Position numbers and translations under genes: made by a program. Positions 54,228-63,079 of a stretch of DNA of 64,000 nt are shown here, piece by piece (the first letter of the stretch is position 1; every line of letters starts with the position of its first letter). Source of the stretch: Mesorhizobium sp. (GTDB taxonomy: Bacteria; Pseudomonadota; Alphaproteobacteria; Rhizobiales; Rhizobiaceae); the NCBI GenBank assembly GCA_004963905.1, contig SUGL01000014.1:1-64000 (forward strand). The letters run 5' to 3'. Below the pieces are notes generated by a model that saw only the letters and a list, made by a program, of their open reading frames with translations, was not told where the DNA came from and ran no database searches.

Positions 54228-56241
54228 CACGAACGCGCTCGAGCTCAACGATCTCTCGGTCGCCTATCGTGTCGGCGGCCGCAACCGGGCGGTGCTGCGC
54301 AATGTCAGCTTCACCATCGGCCGCGGCGAAGCCTACGGACTGGTCGGCGAATCCGGCTGCGGCAAATCCACCGCGGCGCTGTCGGTGGTGCGCTACCTGC
54401 CGCGCAATGGCTCGATCACCGGCGGCTCGATCGCGCTCGACGGCAAGGATGTGATGAAGCTTGACGCCGAGGCGCTCAGGCGCGCCCGCGCGGAAAGCGT
54501 GTCGATGGTCTATCAGGATCCCGGCAAGGCGCTGAACCCGTCGCTGCGTATCGGCCGCCAGCTGACCGAGATTTTCGAGCTTGCCGGCATCTCGGGACAG
54601 GCAGCGAGCGACAAGGCCATCGCGATGCTGAACCTTGTGCGCATCTCCGATCCGGTGAGCGTCATGCAGCGCTATCCGCACCAGCTTTCCGGCGGCATGC
54701 AGCAGCGTGTGGCGATAGCGATGGCGCTGGCCAACGATCCGTCGATGCTCATCCTCGACGAGCCGACGACCGGCCTCGACGCCACGGTCGAAGCTGAAGT
54801 GCTCGATCTGATCGCGCAATTGCGGCGCGAGCTGTCGGCCTCGATCCTGTTCATCAGCCACAACCTCGCCGTGGTCGCCAACATGTGCGACCGGGTCGGC
54901 GTGCTCTATGCGGGCATGCTGGTCGAGGAAGGCTCGACCAAGGACGTCTTCAACGATCCGCGCCACCCCTACACGGTGGCGCTGCTGCGCTGCCTGCCGC
55001 GCGGCGGTCAGCGCAAGGACCAGGGCCGGCTCGACACCATCCCCGGCTTCCTGCCCGGCATCGGCGCCAATATCGTCGGCTGCGCCTTCGCCGACCGCTG
55101 CGCGCTGGCAACGGAGCGCTGCCGCAGCGAGCCGCCGCCACTCTACGATCTGGGTGGGGGCCGGCTGTCGCGCTGCCACTACAACGACAAGGCGCAGTCG
55201 CTGCCGCGCGCGACGCCGGCAGAGATTCCCGCCGTCGCGCCGAAGCAAGCGCCACCGGTGCTGCAGGTCGAGGGGCTGAACAAGACCTATGCCAGCCACG
55301 GCCGTCCGCTCAGAGCAGTCAAGGATGTCTCGGTCAGCCTGAGGCCCGGCGAGACGCTAGGGCTGGTCGGCGAATCCGGCAGCGGCAAGACGACCTTCGC
55401 GCGGCTTTTGCTCGGCCTGGTCTCGCCGGATGAAGGCGGCAGCATCGAGCTCGAGGGCAGAGAGTTGGCGCCACGGCTTGCCAGCCGCTCGGAGGATCAG
55501 GTCAAGGCGGTGCAGATCGTCTTCCAGAACCCGGACTCGGCGCTCAACCGTTCGCATTCGATCCGGCACATCCTCAGCCGCGCCTTGAAGCGGCTGGGCG
55601 GGCTCGCCGGCAAGACGCTGGACACGCGGCTCGAAGAGCTCGTCCGCTCGGTGCGGCTCACAGACCGCCACCTCGCGGTCAAGCCGCGGCAGCTGTCGGG
55701 CGGGTTGAAGCAGCGCGTGGCGATTGCGCGCGCCTTTGCCGGCGATCCGCGCATCGTCGTCTGCGACGAGCCGACCTCGGCGCTCGACGTGTCGGTGCAG
55801 GCGGCAATCCTCAACCTACTCGCCGACCTGCAGTCGAAGCAGGATGTCAGCTACATCTTCATCTCGCACGACCTCGGCGTGGTGCGTTATCTGTCCGACA
55901 AGATCGCCGTGCTCTATCTCGGCCGCATCATGGAGTTCGGCCCGTCGGAAGCGGTCTTCTCCGGCCCGCATCACCCCTATACCGAGGCGCTGCTGTCGGC
56001 CGTGCCTAAACTCGACCGGACGGAGAGCGCGCGCATCCGCCTCGACGGCGAAATCCCGAGCGCGGCCAACCCGCCGACAGGCTGCGTCTTCCACACGCGC
56101 TGCCCGCGCAAGATCGGCGCGATCTGCGAGACGCAGGAGCCGGAGCTGGTTGAGGCCGAACTGGGGCACACGATCCGCTGCCACATTCCCTTTGCGGAAT
56201 TGGCACGGCTGCAGAAGCCGAAGGCCGTGGAGCCGGCGTGA
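54220..56241 (+). CDS. Fused double ATPase of Opp/Dpp-type importer (DppD-DppF)
   Basis: This 673-residue protein carries two nucleotide-binding domains. Domain 1 has GESGCGKST, LSGGMQQRVAIAMAL and MLILDEPTTGLD. Domain 2, from about residue 345, has GESGSGKTT, LSGGLKQRVAIARAF and IVVCDEPTSALD. Each ends with the oligopeptide-ATPase C-terminal segment, including Cys-rich stretches (CAFADRCALATERC and CVFHTRCPRKIGAIC) of the OppD/OppF type that can bind an Fe-S cluster. The fusion is known as GsiA/YejF-like. I chose the ATG at 54220; an ATG at 54208 is also in frame. Confidence 0.94.
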   Translation: MTDTNALELNDLSVAYRVGGRNRAVLRNVSFTIGRGEAYGLVGESGCGKSTAALSVVRYLPRNGSITGGSIALDGKDVMKLDAEALRRARAESVSMVYQDPGKALNPSLRIGRQLTEIFELAGISGQAASDKAIAMLNLVRISDPVSVMQRYPHQLSGGMQQRVAIAMALANDPSMLILDEPTTGLDATVEAEVLDLIAQLRRELSASILFISHNLAVVANMCDRVGVLYAGMLVEEGSTKDVFNDPRHPYTVALLRCLPRGGQRKDQGRLDTIPGFLPGIGANIVGCAFADRCALATERCRSEPPPLYDLGGGRLSRCHYNDKAQSLPRATPAEIPAVAPKQAPPVLQVEGLNKTYASHGRPLRAVKDVSVSLRPGETLGLVGESGSGKTTFARLLLGLVSPDEGGSIELEGRELAPRLASRSEDQVKAVQIVFQNPDSALNRSHSIRHILSRALKRLGGLAGKTLDTRLEELVRSVRLTDRHLAVKPRQLSGGLKQRVAIARAFAGDPRIVVCDEPTSALDVSVQAAILNLLADLQSKQDVSYIFISHDLGVVRYLSDKIAVLYLGRIMEFGPSEAVFSGPHHPYTEALLSAVPKLDRTESARIRLDGEIPSAANPPTGCVFHTRCPRKIGAICETQEPELVEAELGHTIRCHIPFAELARLQKPKAVEPA

Positions 56242-56247
56242 TCGCGA

Positions 56248-57156
56248 TCAAAATGCCGCCCCACCCGCCATGCTGAAGGCGCGGTCGCTCTCCGCGAAAG
56301 CCTGATCGCCGGACAGGTTCCTGGCGAGCGTGCGCAGGCCGGTCAGGGCTATATCGAGGGCATCCGAAGATGCCGGGTTCTCCGGATAGGCAAGGTAGAT
56401 AGGACGCTGGAACACTGGCGTGTCCTCGACGCGCCGCAACTCGCCGCGCTCGATGTGAGCGCTGACGGCGCTCAGCGGCAGATAGGCGGCCGCCCGTTGC
56501 GACAGCACATGCTGCAGGCCGATGAACACCAGCCCGGCCGAGATCGCCGGCTTCACCATGCCGGCGAAGGCGCGGTCGTGCTCGACACGGAACTCCAGCC
56601 CCCAGTCCATCAGGATGTAATTCTGTGTCCACGGCCCGGCCTGCGCCGTATGCTGGACGAGCACCACCTGATCGACGGCCAATGTCTCATAGACGATGCC
56701 GGGATGAGGTTTGGGCAGATAGAGGATGCAGATGTCGAGCAGGCCCTCGGCCATCTGGTCGATCGCGAGATCCGGAAAGCTGCCTTCCAGCCTGAGCGCC
56801 ACATTCGGCCGCTTCGCCCGCATCCAGTCGATCCGGGGCGAGGTGATGCTGTCCCAGAGATAGGCGGGAGCGGTGAGCCTCAACAGCGTCTCGTAGCCAT
56901 CGGGAACCGCGATGTCCTGGCGCGACTGCTCCCAGGTGCGGGTGATCGTGGAGGCATGCGGCAGGAACTGCCGGCCGGCCGGCGTCAGCGTGACGCCGTC
57001 GCTGTCGCGGACGAACAGCTTGCGCCCCAACTGCTCTTCGAGGCCGCGAATGCGCGCGCTGACGGTGGACTGGGCAAGGTTCAGCCGGTGGGCGGCGACG
57101 GTGAAGCTGCCATGCTCCGCGACCTCCAGGAAACTGCGCAGATTCTCGATGTCCAT
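56248..57156 (-). CDS. LysR-family transcriptional regulator
   Basis: This 302-residue regulator has an N-terminal HTH (LRSFLEVAEHGSFTVAAHRL, NLAQSTVSARIRGLEEQLG) and a LysR effector domain. It ends tail to tail with the ATPase gene, 6 bp apart, and is divergent from the second binding-protein gene. It therefore probably controls the second binding protein and DUF427 gene, separately from the GntR regulator of the first part. A T-N11-A dyad lies in the intergenic space. Confidence 0.9.
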   Translation of the reverse strand: MDIENLRSFLEVAEHGSFTVAAHRLNLAQSTVSARIRGLEEQLGRKLFVRDSDGVTLTPAGRQFLPHASTITRTWEQSRQDIAVPDGYETLLRLTAPAYLWDSITSPRIDWMRAKRPNVALRLEGSFPDLAIDQMAEGLLDICILYLPKPHPGIVYETLAVDQVVLVQHTAQAGPWTQNYILMDWGLEFRVEHDRAFAGMVKPAISAGLVFIGLQHVLSQRAAAYLPLSAVSAHIERGELRRVEDTPVFQRPIYLAYPENPASSDALDIALTGLRTLARNLSGDQAFAESDRAFSMAGGAAF

Positions 57157-57221
57157 GGCATTCGCTTTCGGCTCGGCGGCAATCGAAGATTCCGATGGCC
57201 TTCATCAAAAAATATCGCTTT

Positions 57222-57234
57222 TCGACCGTGGTCA
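57222..57234. promoter_or_regulatory. T-N11-A dyad, candidate LysR box
   Basis: TCGACCGTGGTCA has GACC/GGTC arms in a T-N11-A frame, 50 bp before the second binding-protein start and 66 bp from the LysR start. Support is only position and symmetry. Confidence 0.35.
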
Positions 57235-57283
57235 ACAATGAACTAGATGACAAAGCCCCCCACGCCAGCCAAGGAATGCAGCC

Positions 57284-58939
57284 ATGCCAAAGCATTTCAG
57301 GACGATCGACGCCGCTCGCAGACATCTCAGCGCAATCGAAAATTCCGCTATCGACGAATTGCTCGCCGGCAGGATCGGGCGTCGCGAATTCCTGCGCCAT
57401 GGCAGCGTGCTCGGCCTGTCGCTGCCCTTCCTCGGCGGCATCGCCTCGGCGGTCGGACTTGGCGCTCCTGAAGCGCGCGCCGAGGGCAAGCCGGGCGGCA
57501 CGGTGCGCGCCGGCGTCGCCGTGCCCGGCGGCGCCATCGACCCGGTGACCTTCTATGACAGCGGCAGCTATCAGCTCGTCTTCCAGACGGCCGAATTCCT
57601 GTGCGTGACGCAGCCGGACCTCACGCTGAAGCCGGTGCTCGCGGAAAGCTGGTCGCCCAATGCCGACGGCAGCGTGTGGACCTTCAAGCTGCGCAAGGGC
57701 GTGAAGTTTCACAATGGCGAGGATTTCAAGGCCGACGACGTCGTGGCGACCTTCGACCGGCTCGCCGATCCGAACGGCGCATCCAATGCGCTGTCGGTAT
57801 TCAAGGGCCTGCTGTCGAAGGGCGGCACGCGCAAGGTCGACGACCACACCGTCGAATTCCATCTCGACGCGCCGAACGGCAGCTTCCCCTATTCGGTATC
57901 GATCGACAACTACAACGCCGTCATCCTGCCGGCGAGCTACAAGGGCGACTACGAGAAGACCTTCGAGGGCACCGGGCCGTTCCGACTCGAAAGCTACACG
58001 CCGAAGGTCGGCGCGAGCTTCGTGCGCAATCCCGATTACTGGGGCGAGAAGGCACTGCCCGACCGGCTGGAGTTCAAATTCTACGCCGACGTGCAGCCGC
58101 GTATCCTGGCGCTGCAGGCGGGCGAGGTCGACGTGCTCGACGCCATCCCGCTCGACGTCAGCCAGGTGGTGCTCGGCAACCCCGACATCACGGTGCTGCG
58201 CGTCGCCTCGACCGCGCATCGCCAGCTCCACATGCGCTGCGACATGGCGCCCTTCACCGACAAGCGCGTGCGGCAGGCGCTGGCCTTGTGCATCGACCGC
58301 TCCAAGCTGGTCGACGGGCTCTGCCGCGGCATGGCGGCCACGGGCAATGACAGCCCGTTCGCGCCGGCCTTCCCCGCTACCGACAAGTCGGTGGCGCAGC
58401 GCACGCAGGACATCGCCAAGGCCAAGCAGCTGATGGAAGCAGCGGGCCTCGCGAACGGCTTCGACATGACGCTGACGACGCTGCGCTATTCCGACATTCC
58501 CGGATACGCGCAGCTCTTCCAGAACTTCGCCAAGGAGATCGGCGCGCGCATCTCCCTCAACATCGAGGACCAGGACAAATATTACGGCAAGGCGGTGTTC
58601 GGCCAGTCGGACTGGCTGGATAGCCCGCTCGGCATCACCGACTACGCGCATCGCAGCGTGCCGAATGTGTTCCTGAAAAGCCCGCTGGTCAGCGACGGCC
58701 CCTGGAACGCGGCGCATTTCAAGAACACCGCCTATGACGGGCTGGTCAGCGGTTATCTCAAGGCGCTCGACCTCGACGCCCAGCGCAAGGCCGCGTCCGA
58801 TATCCAAAAGCTGCTGCTCGACGAGACACCGGTGATCTTCAGCTATTTCCCGGACCTGCTGGTCCCGGTGCGCAAGAATGTCAGCGGCCTGCCGCCGATC
58901 GCCGCCGGCCTGCTGCTCGACCGCGTATCGATAGGCTGA
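57284..58939 (+). CDS. Second Tat-exported ABC substrate-binding protein, Opp/Dpp family
   Basis: This 551-residue paralogue of the 50658 protein has the same design: an n-region of about 30 residues, a twin-arginine signal (GRIGRREFLRHGSVLGLSL) and a family 5 binding domain (SVWTFKLRKGVKFHNGEDFK, GPFRLESYTPKVGASF). The two share long identical stretches, for example in HLDAPNG and YWGEKAL segments, so they arose by duplication. It has no permease of its own and probably delivers another ligand to the same importer, under LysR control. Confidence 0.92.
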   Translation: MPKHFRTIDAARRHLSAIENSAIDELLAGRIGRREFLRHGSVLGLSLPFLGGIASAVGLGAPEARAEGKPGGTVRAGVAVPGGAIDPVTFYDSGSYQLVFQTAEFLCVTQPDLTLKPVLAESWSPNADGSVWTFKLRKGVKFHNGEDFKADDVVATFDRLADPNGASNALSVFKGLLSKGGTRKVDDHTVEFHLDAPNGSFPYSVSIDNYNAVILPASYKGDYEKTFEGTGPFRLESYTPKVGASFVRNPDYWGEKALPDRLEFKFYADVQPRILALQAGEVDVLDAIPLDVSQVVLGNPDITVLRVASTAHRQLHMRCDMAPFTDKRVRQALALCIDRSKLVDGLCRGMAATGNDSPFAPAFPATDKSVAQRTQDIAKAKQLMEAAGLANGFDMTLTTLRYSDIPGYAQLFQNFAKEIGARISLNIEDQDKYYGKAVFGQSDWLDSPLGITDYAHRSVPNVFLKSPLVSDGPWNAAHFKNTAYDGLVSGYLKALDLDAQRKAASDIQKLLLDETPVIFSYFPDLLVPVRKNVSGLPPIAAGLLLDRVSIG

Positions 58940-58941
58940 TC

Positions 58942-59832
58942 ATGATCGCGCGCAAGAGCTTGGCCGCGAACGACGAGGAAAGGACGACGACCATTCGCAA
59001 GCCTCATTTGCGCGGCCGCGGGCCGCATTTCCCGCTGCTCGACAGTATCGTGCAATATGAGTTCGAACCGGGCTATGTCGCCTTCACCATGCCCTCGCCC
59101 AAGCGGCTGCGCGTCCAGGTCGGGCCGATGATCGTCGCCGACACCACCAAGGCGCTGGTGTTCTATGAGAGCGATCATCTGCCGGTCTACTACTTCCCGA
59201 TGAGCGACGTGCGCGAGGAGTTCCTGCTGCCGAGCAGGACGACGACGGAAGACCCGTTCAAAGGCACCGCGACGCATTATTCGCTGAACACCGGCATCAC
59301 GCTGGTCGAGGATGGCGCCTGGCGTTATCTCGATCCGGTCAAGGGCTGCCCGCTGATCGCGGACTACATTTCCTTCTATTGGCCGAAGATGACACATTGG
59401 TGGGAGGAGGACGAGGAGATCTTCGTCCATGCCCGCGATCCGTTCCGGCGCGTCGACTGCCTGCCCTCGTCGCGGCGCGTGCAGGTAATCCTCGACGGCG
59501 AGCAGGTCGCCGATTCACGGCGCGGCGTGTTCCTGTTCGAGACGGGCCATCCGGTGCGCCACTATCTGCCGATCTCGGATACCCGGCTCGATATGTTCAC
59601 GCCCAGCCGCTACATCTCGCGCTGCCCCTACAAGGGCATCTCCAACTACTACCATGTGACGACGCCCAAGAAGCGGCACGAGAACCTCGTCTGGTACTAT
59701 CCCGAGCCGGTGCACGAGGCCGAGCGCATCAAGGGGCTGGTGTGTTTTCATCACGAGCTGGTCGACAAGATCCTCGTCGACGGGGTGGAGATCCCTAAGG
59801 AAGCGACGGCGGCGTCCGACGGGTATTTTTGA
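58942..59832 (+). CDS. Tandem DUF427 protein
   Basis: This 296-residue protein contains two DUF427 modules. The first has RVQVGPMIVADTTKALVFYE then PVYYFPMSDVREEFL; the second has RRVQVILDGEQVADSRRGVF then VRHYLPISDTRLDM. Each ends with a Tyr/Trp-rich strand (THYSLNTG, SNYYHVTT). The family folds as a small beta barrel of unknown activity. The start is 2 bp after the binding-protein stop, so it is co-transcribed and probably helps process the imported compound. It has no signal peptide, so it is cytoplasmic. Confidence 0.85.
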   Translation: MIARKSLAANDEERTTTIRKPHLRGRGPHFPLLDSIVQYEFEPGYVAFTMPSPKRLRVQVGPMIVADTTKALVFYESDHLPVYYFPMSDVREEFLLPSRTTTEDPFKGTATHYSLNTGITLVEDGAWRYLDPVKGCPLIADYISFYWPKMTHWWEEDEEIFVHARDPFRRVDCLPSSRRVQVILDGEQVADSRRGVFLFETGHPVRHYLPISDTRLDMFTPSRYISRCPYKGISNYYHVTTPKKRHENLVWYYPEPVHEAERIKGLVCFHHELVDKILVDGVEIPKEATAASDGYF

Positions 59833-59885
59833 GCGGGTCTCTCAATGATCCAAGCAGTGTGAAATAACAGCCGTCTCGTTCCTTC

Positions 59886-60044
59886 GCGCCCCCTCTGTCC
59901 TGCCGGACATCTCCCCCACAAGGGGGGAGATTGGCAGCTTGTGCGCCCCACTCACTTTTCAACGTTGAAAAATTAGCGAAGGCCCCCATGACAGCCGATC
60001 TCCCCCCTTGTGGGGGAGATGTCCGGCAGGACAGAGGGGGGCGC
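59886..60044. repeat. Inverted pair of family A repeats flanking a palindrome
   Basis: Units at 59886-59932 and 59998-60044 are near-identical in opposite orientation (CTGTCCTGCCGGACATCTCC and its complement) and could pair over about 45 bp. The 65-bp loop between them contains the TTTTCAACGTTGAAAA palindrome. The pair lies between the DUF427 gene and the SAF-oxidoreductase operon. Confidence 0.78.
59956..59971. promoter_or_regulatory. Perfect 16-bp palindrome TTTTCAACGTTGAAAA
   Basis: It sits 208 bp upstream of the SAF-oxidoreductase gene and shares TTTCAA/TTGAAA half sites with the repeat at 60097. It may be an upstream site for the SorC-type regulator at the window end. The regulator link is inference. 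Confidence 0.45.
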
Positions 60045-60096
60045 TGTCCCGCCGACATCGAAAAATGATTTCTCCCAGATAGAACTCAAATGCCGG

Positions 60097-60112
60097 TTGA
60101 AATATTTTTCAA
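60097..60112. promoter_or_regulatory. Inverted repeat TTGAAATATTTTTCAA, candidate operator
   Basis: Perfect TTGAAA/TTTCAA arms around TATT, in an AT-rich promoter-like stretch 67 bp before the SAF-oxidoreductase start. SorC/DeoR-type regulators often bind sites with TTGAA/TTCAA arms. Confidence 0.5.
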
Positions 60113-60178
60113 ATAGAAATAGGAATGTTCAAACGATGATCGCGGCGCGGCGGCGCGCCAATGAGTGGAGGAAGCGAC

Positions 60179-61501
60179 ATGTCCCATCCGCAATTCGCAG
60201 CGGAACTCCTGCAGCGCGCTGAGAAACAGGGGCCGATCACCATCGGTCTCGCCGGCGCGGGACAGATGGGAACGGATATCGTCGTCCAGGTAGCACTCAT
60301 GCCCGGCATGCGCATTGGCGCCATTTCGGAAGTCCGGCCGCAGGCGGCGATCGACGCCGCGCTTCTCGCAGGCCATGATCGCTCCGACATCGTGCAGGCA
60401 AGCAACGCGGCGGCCATCGACCGCGCCATCGAGGCCGGCAAGATCGCCGTCACCGAGGACCTGCATGCGCTCGCCGCCGCCGGCCGCATCGACGTCATCA
60501 TCGACGCCACCGGCAATCCCAATATCGGCACGCTGTTCGCGCTCGAAGTGATGAAGAACGGCAAGCATATCGTCATGCTCAATGTCGAGGCCGATATCAC
60601 AATAGGCCGCTTCCTGAAGGAGGAGGCGCGCAAGGCCGGCGTCGTCTACACCGGTGCTGCCGGCGACGAGCCGGCTTGCACGCTGGAGATCATCGGATTT
60701 GCCAAGAGCCTCGGCTTCAATATCGTTGCCGCCGGCAAGGGCAAGAACAATCCGCTGAACATCGACGCGGTGCCGGCCGACTACGAGAAGGAAGCGGCCG
60801 AGCGCAACATGAATGCGCGCATGCTGGTCGAGTTCGTCGACGGCTCGAAGACGGCGATCGAGATGGTGGCCATCGCCAACGCCACCGGCCTGGTGCCTGA
60901 CGTGCCGGGCATGCATGGCCCGACGGCGACGCTGGAGGAACTGGCCAGCGTGCTCTGCCCGCGCGAGGACGGCGGCGTGCTGCACCGCAAGGGCGTGGTC
61001 GACTATTCGATCGGCAAGGGTGTCGCACCCGGCGTGTTCTGCATCATCGAGACGAAGCACCCTCGCGTGCTGGAGCGCATGATCGACCTCAAGGTCGGCA
61101 AGGGCCCCTATTTCACGATCTTCCGTCCCTATCATCTCACCAGCCTCGAGGTCCCGCTGTCGGCGGCGCGCGCCGTGGTCTACAAGCGCGCCGACATGGA
61201 GCCTCTCGACCATCCGGTGGCGGAGGCGGTGGCGGTCGCCAAGACCAATCTCGGCACCGGGCAGTCGCTCGGCATGATTGGCGAGAACGACTATCGCGGC
61301 TTCGCCATGACCTGGGAGGACGCGCGCGCCAAGGGCGTGTTGCCGATCGGACTTGCAGAACGCGCCAAGGTGGTGAAGCCGATCAAAGCCGGCGACTTCC
61401 TGACCTATGAAAATTGTGTACCCGACGATTCGATGGTGATAACCCAGATCCGCCGTCGTCTCGACCAATCGGACGGGCGGTTCGTAACCAACGCGGCCTG
61501 A
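60179..61501 (+). CDS. NAD(P)-dependent oxidoreductase with C-terminal SAF domain
   Basis: This 440-residue protein has an N-terminal Rossmann domain of homoserine dehydrogenase type (ITIGLAGAGQMGTDIVVQVA; DVIIDATGNPNIGTLFALEV). A catalytic domain follows, with TGAAGDEPACTLEIIGFAKS and VAAGKGKNNPLNID. The C-terminal SAF module (about residues 370-430, VLPIGLAERAKVVKPIKAGD) is shared with antifreeze-like and altronate-dehydratase proteins. This class is common in carbohydrate clusters but has few proven reactions. The start at 60179 has GGAGG at 7 bp. It is followed by a sugar kinase gene, so a sugar or sugar-acid substrate is likely. Confidence 0.85.
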   Translation: MSHPQFAAELLQRAEKQGPITIGLAGAGQMGTDIVVQVALMPGMRIGAISEVRPQAAIDAALLAGHDRSDIVQASNAAAIDRAIEAGKIAVTEDLHALAAAGRIDVIIDATGNPNIGTLFALEVMKNGKHIVMLNVEADITIGRFLKEEARKAGVVYTGAAGDEPACTLEIIGFAKSLGFNIVAAGKGKNNPLNIDAVPADYEKEAAERNMNARMLVEFVDGSKTAIEMVAIANATGLVPDVPGMHGPTATLEELASVLCPREDGGVLHRKGVVDYSIGKGVAPGVFCIIETKHPRVLERMIDLKVGKGPYFTIFRPYHLTSLEVPLSAARAVVYKRADMEPLDHPVAEAVAVAKTNLGTGQSLGMIGENDYRGFAMTWEDARAKGVLPIGLAERAKVVKPIKAGDFLTYENCVPDDSMVITQIRRRLDQSDGRFVTNAA

Positions 61502-61526
61502 AATTAACCTTCCGGATTCCCGCCTG

Positions 61527-63011
61527 ATGGACGATGTCGTAATCGGGATCGACGCCTCGACGACGGCCGTGAAGGCGATCGCTTTCGCGCGCGATGGCGC
61601 GGAACTCTTCCAGGCACGCGAGACCTACCCGCTGTCCAATCCGGCGCCCGGCCATTTCGAGCAGGACGCCGAGCATTGGTGGACGGCGCTGCTGTCGGCG
61701 CTGAAGCAGGTCGCCGAGGCGATCGATGCCTCCCGCGTGAAAGCGATCGCGATCGCCCACCAGCGCGAGAGCTTCACGCTGATCGACGGCACCGGCAAGC
61801 CGCTCATCCCCGCCATATTGTGGCTCGACGAACGCGCCCGCCGCCAGGTGGCGCGGCTTTCGGCAGAACTCGGCCGCGAGGCGATCCGAGACTGGAGCGG
61901 TAAGCCGCCGGACCCGACGCCGGCGCTTTATGCTCTTGCCTGGCTGATGGAACACAAGCCGCAGGCACTCACCAATGCGGCAGCTCTTGTCGACGTACAC
62001 GCCTTCTTCGTCCACCGGCTGACCGGGCGCCTCGTCACCAGCACGGCGAGCGCCGATCCGCTCGGCCTGCTCGACATCGCGCACGGCGCCTGGCATCCGC
62101 GGCTGGTCGAGGCGGCAGGCCTGCGGCCGGAGCAATTGCCGGAACTGACGGCGCCAGGCACGGTCTGCGGCACGCTTTCCGAAAGCATAGCATCGACGAC
62201 CGGTCTGGAGGCCGGCACGCCGGTCGTGGCGGGTGCTGGCGACGGCCAGGCGATGGGCCTCGGCATGGGGGTCTACGGCCCCGGCAAAAGCTATCTCTCG
62301 CTCGGTTCCGGCGTCGTCAGCGGAAACTATTCCGGCACGGTGACGACATCGGACGCGTTCCGCACGCTGGTTTCGCCGACCGGCTCGGGCTTCATGCTGG
62401 AAACGGTGCTGCGCTCCGGCATGCAGTTGGTCGACTGGATCGTGCGCACCACCGGCTCGCCTTCGGCGGCCGTGCTCGAAAAGGCGGCGATGACCGTTGC
62501 CCCCGGCAGCGACGGCCTGCTCGTCATGCCCTATTGGGCCGGTGTCATGAGCCCCTATTGGGACGGTGCGGCGCGAGGCGCGATCGTCGGCCTGTCGCTC
62601 GATCATGAGCCAAAACATCTCTTCCGCGCGGTGCTGGAAGGCATCGCGCTGGAACAGGCCATCGCCACCGACGCGATGGAAGAGCAGACCGGCAAGGCCG
62701 GCGCGATGGTCGCGGCCGGCGGCGGCACCAATTCCACGCTCTTGATGCAGATCATGGCGAGCGTACTCGAGCGGCCGCTCTTCGTCTCGCCGGTCAACGA
62801 GGCGGCGGCGCTGGGTGCCGCCATGCTGGCGGCCTCGGCGATCGGCTGGTTCGCCTCGCCGGAAGACGCGGCAAAGGCGATGGCGGCACAACCGGCAAGA
62901 CAGGTCGATCCGGTCGAGGCGCTGGTGCCGACCTACCGCGCCCGCAAGGCGATCTACCGCGACCTCTATCACGCGACGCGCGACATCCACGCGCGGCTAA
63001 GCTCGGCCTGA
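61527..63011 (+). CDS. FGGY-family carbohydrate kinase (xylulokinase-like)
   Basis: This 494-residue kinase has the ATPase fold's phosphate-1 motif VVIGIDASTTAVKAIAF, AIAHQRESFTLIDGTG, the first FGGY domain's Trp-Leu-Asp-Glu block and the conserved Asp in VAGAGDGQAMGLGMGV. The adenosine motif AMVAAGGGTNSTLLMQIMAS lies near the end. It phosphorylates a ketose, polyol or related substrate. It follows the SAF oxidoreductase by 25 bp and precedes, across one unrelated gene, a SorC-type regulator, which fits one carbohydrate locus. Confidence 0.9.
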   Translation: MDDVVIGIDASTTAVKAIAFARDGAELFQARETYPLSNPAPGHFEQDAEHWWTALLSALKQVAEAIDASRVKAIAIAHQRESFTLIDGTGKPLIPAILWLDERARRQVARLSAELGREAIRDWSGKPPDPTPALYALAWLMEHKPQALTNAAALVDVHAFFVHRLTGRLVTSTASADPLGLLDIAHGAWHPRLVEAAGLRPEQLPELTAPGTVCGTLSESIASTTGLEAGTPVVAGAGDGQAMGLGMGVYGPGKSYLSLGSGVVSGNYSGTVTTSDAFRTLVSPTGSGFMLETVLRSGMQLVDWIVRTTGSPSAAVLEKAAMTVAPGSDGLLVMPYWAGVMSPYWDGAARGAIVGLSLDHEPKHLFRAVLEGIALEQAIATDAMEEQTGKAGAMVAAGGGTNSTLLMQIMASVLERPLFVSPVNEAAALGAAMLAASAIGWFASPEDAAKAMAAQPARQVDPVEALVPTYRARKAIYRDLYHATRDIHARLSSA

Positions 63012-63079
63012 ATGTGAGCAACGTCATTTGCGCGTGACCCGGCCGATGCTAGGTTGCCTGGCACGCCGGACGATCGCTC

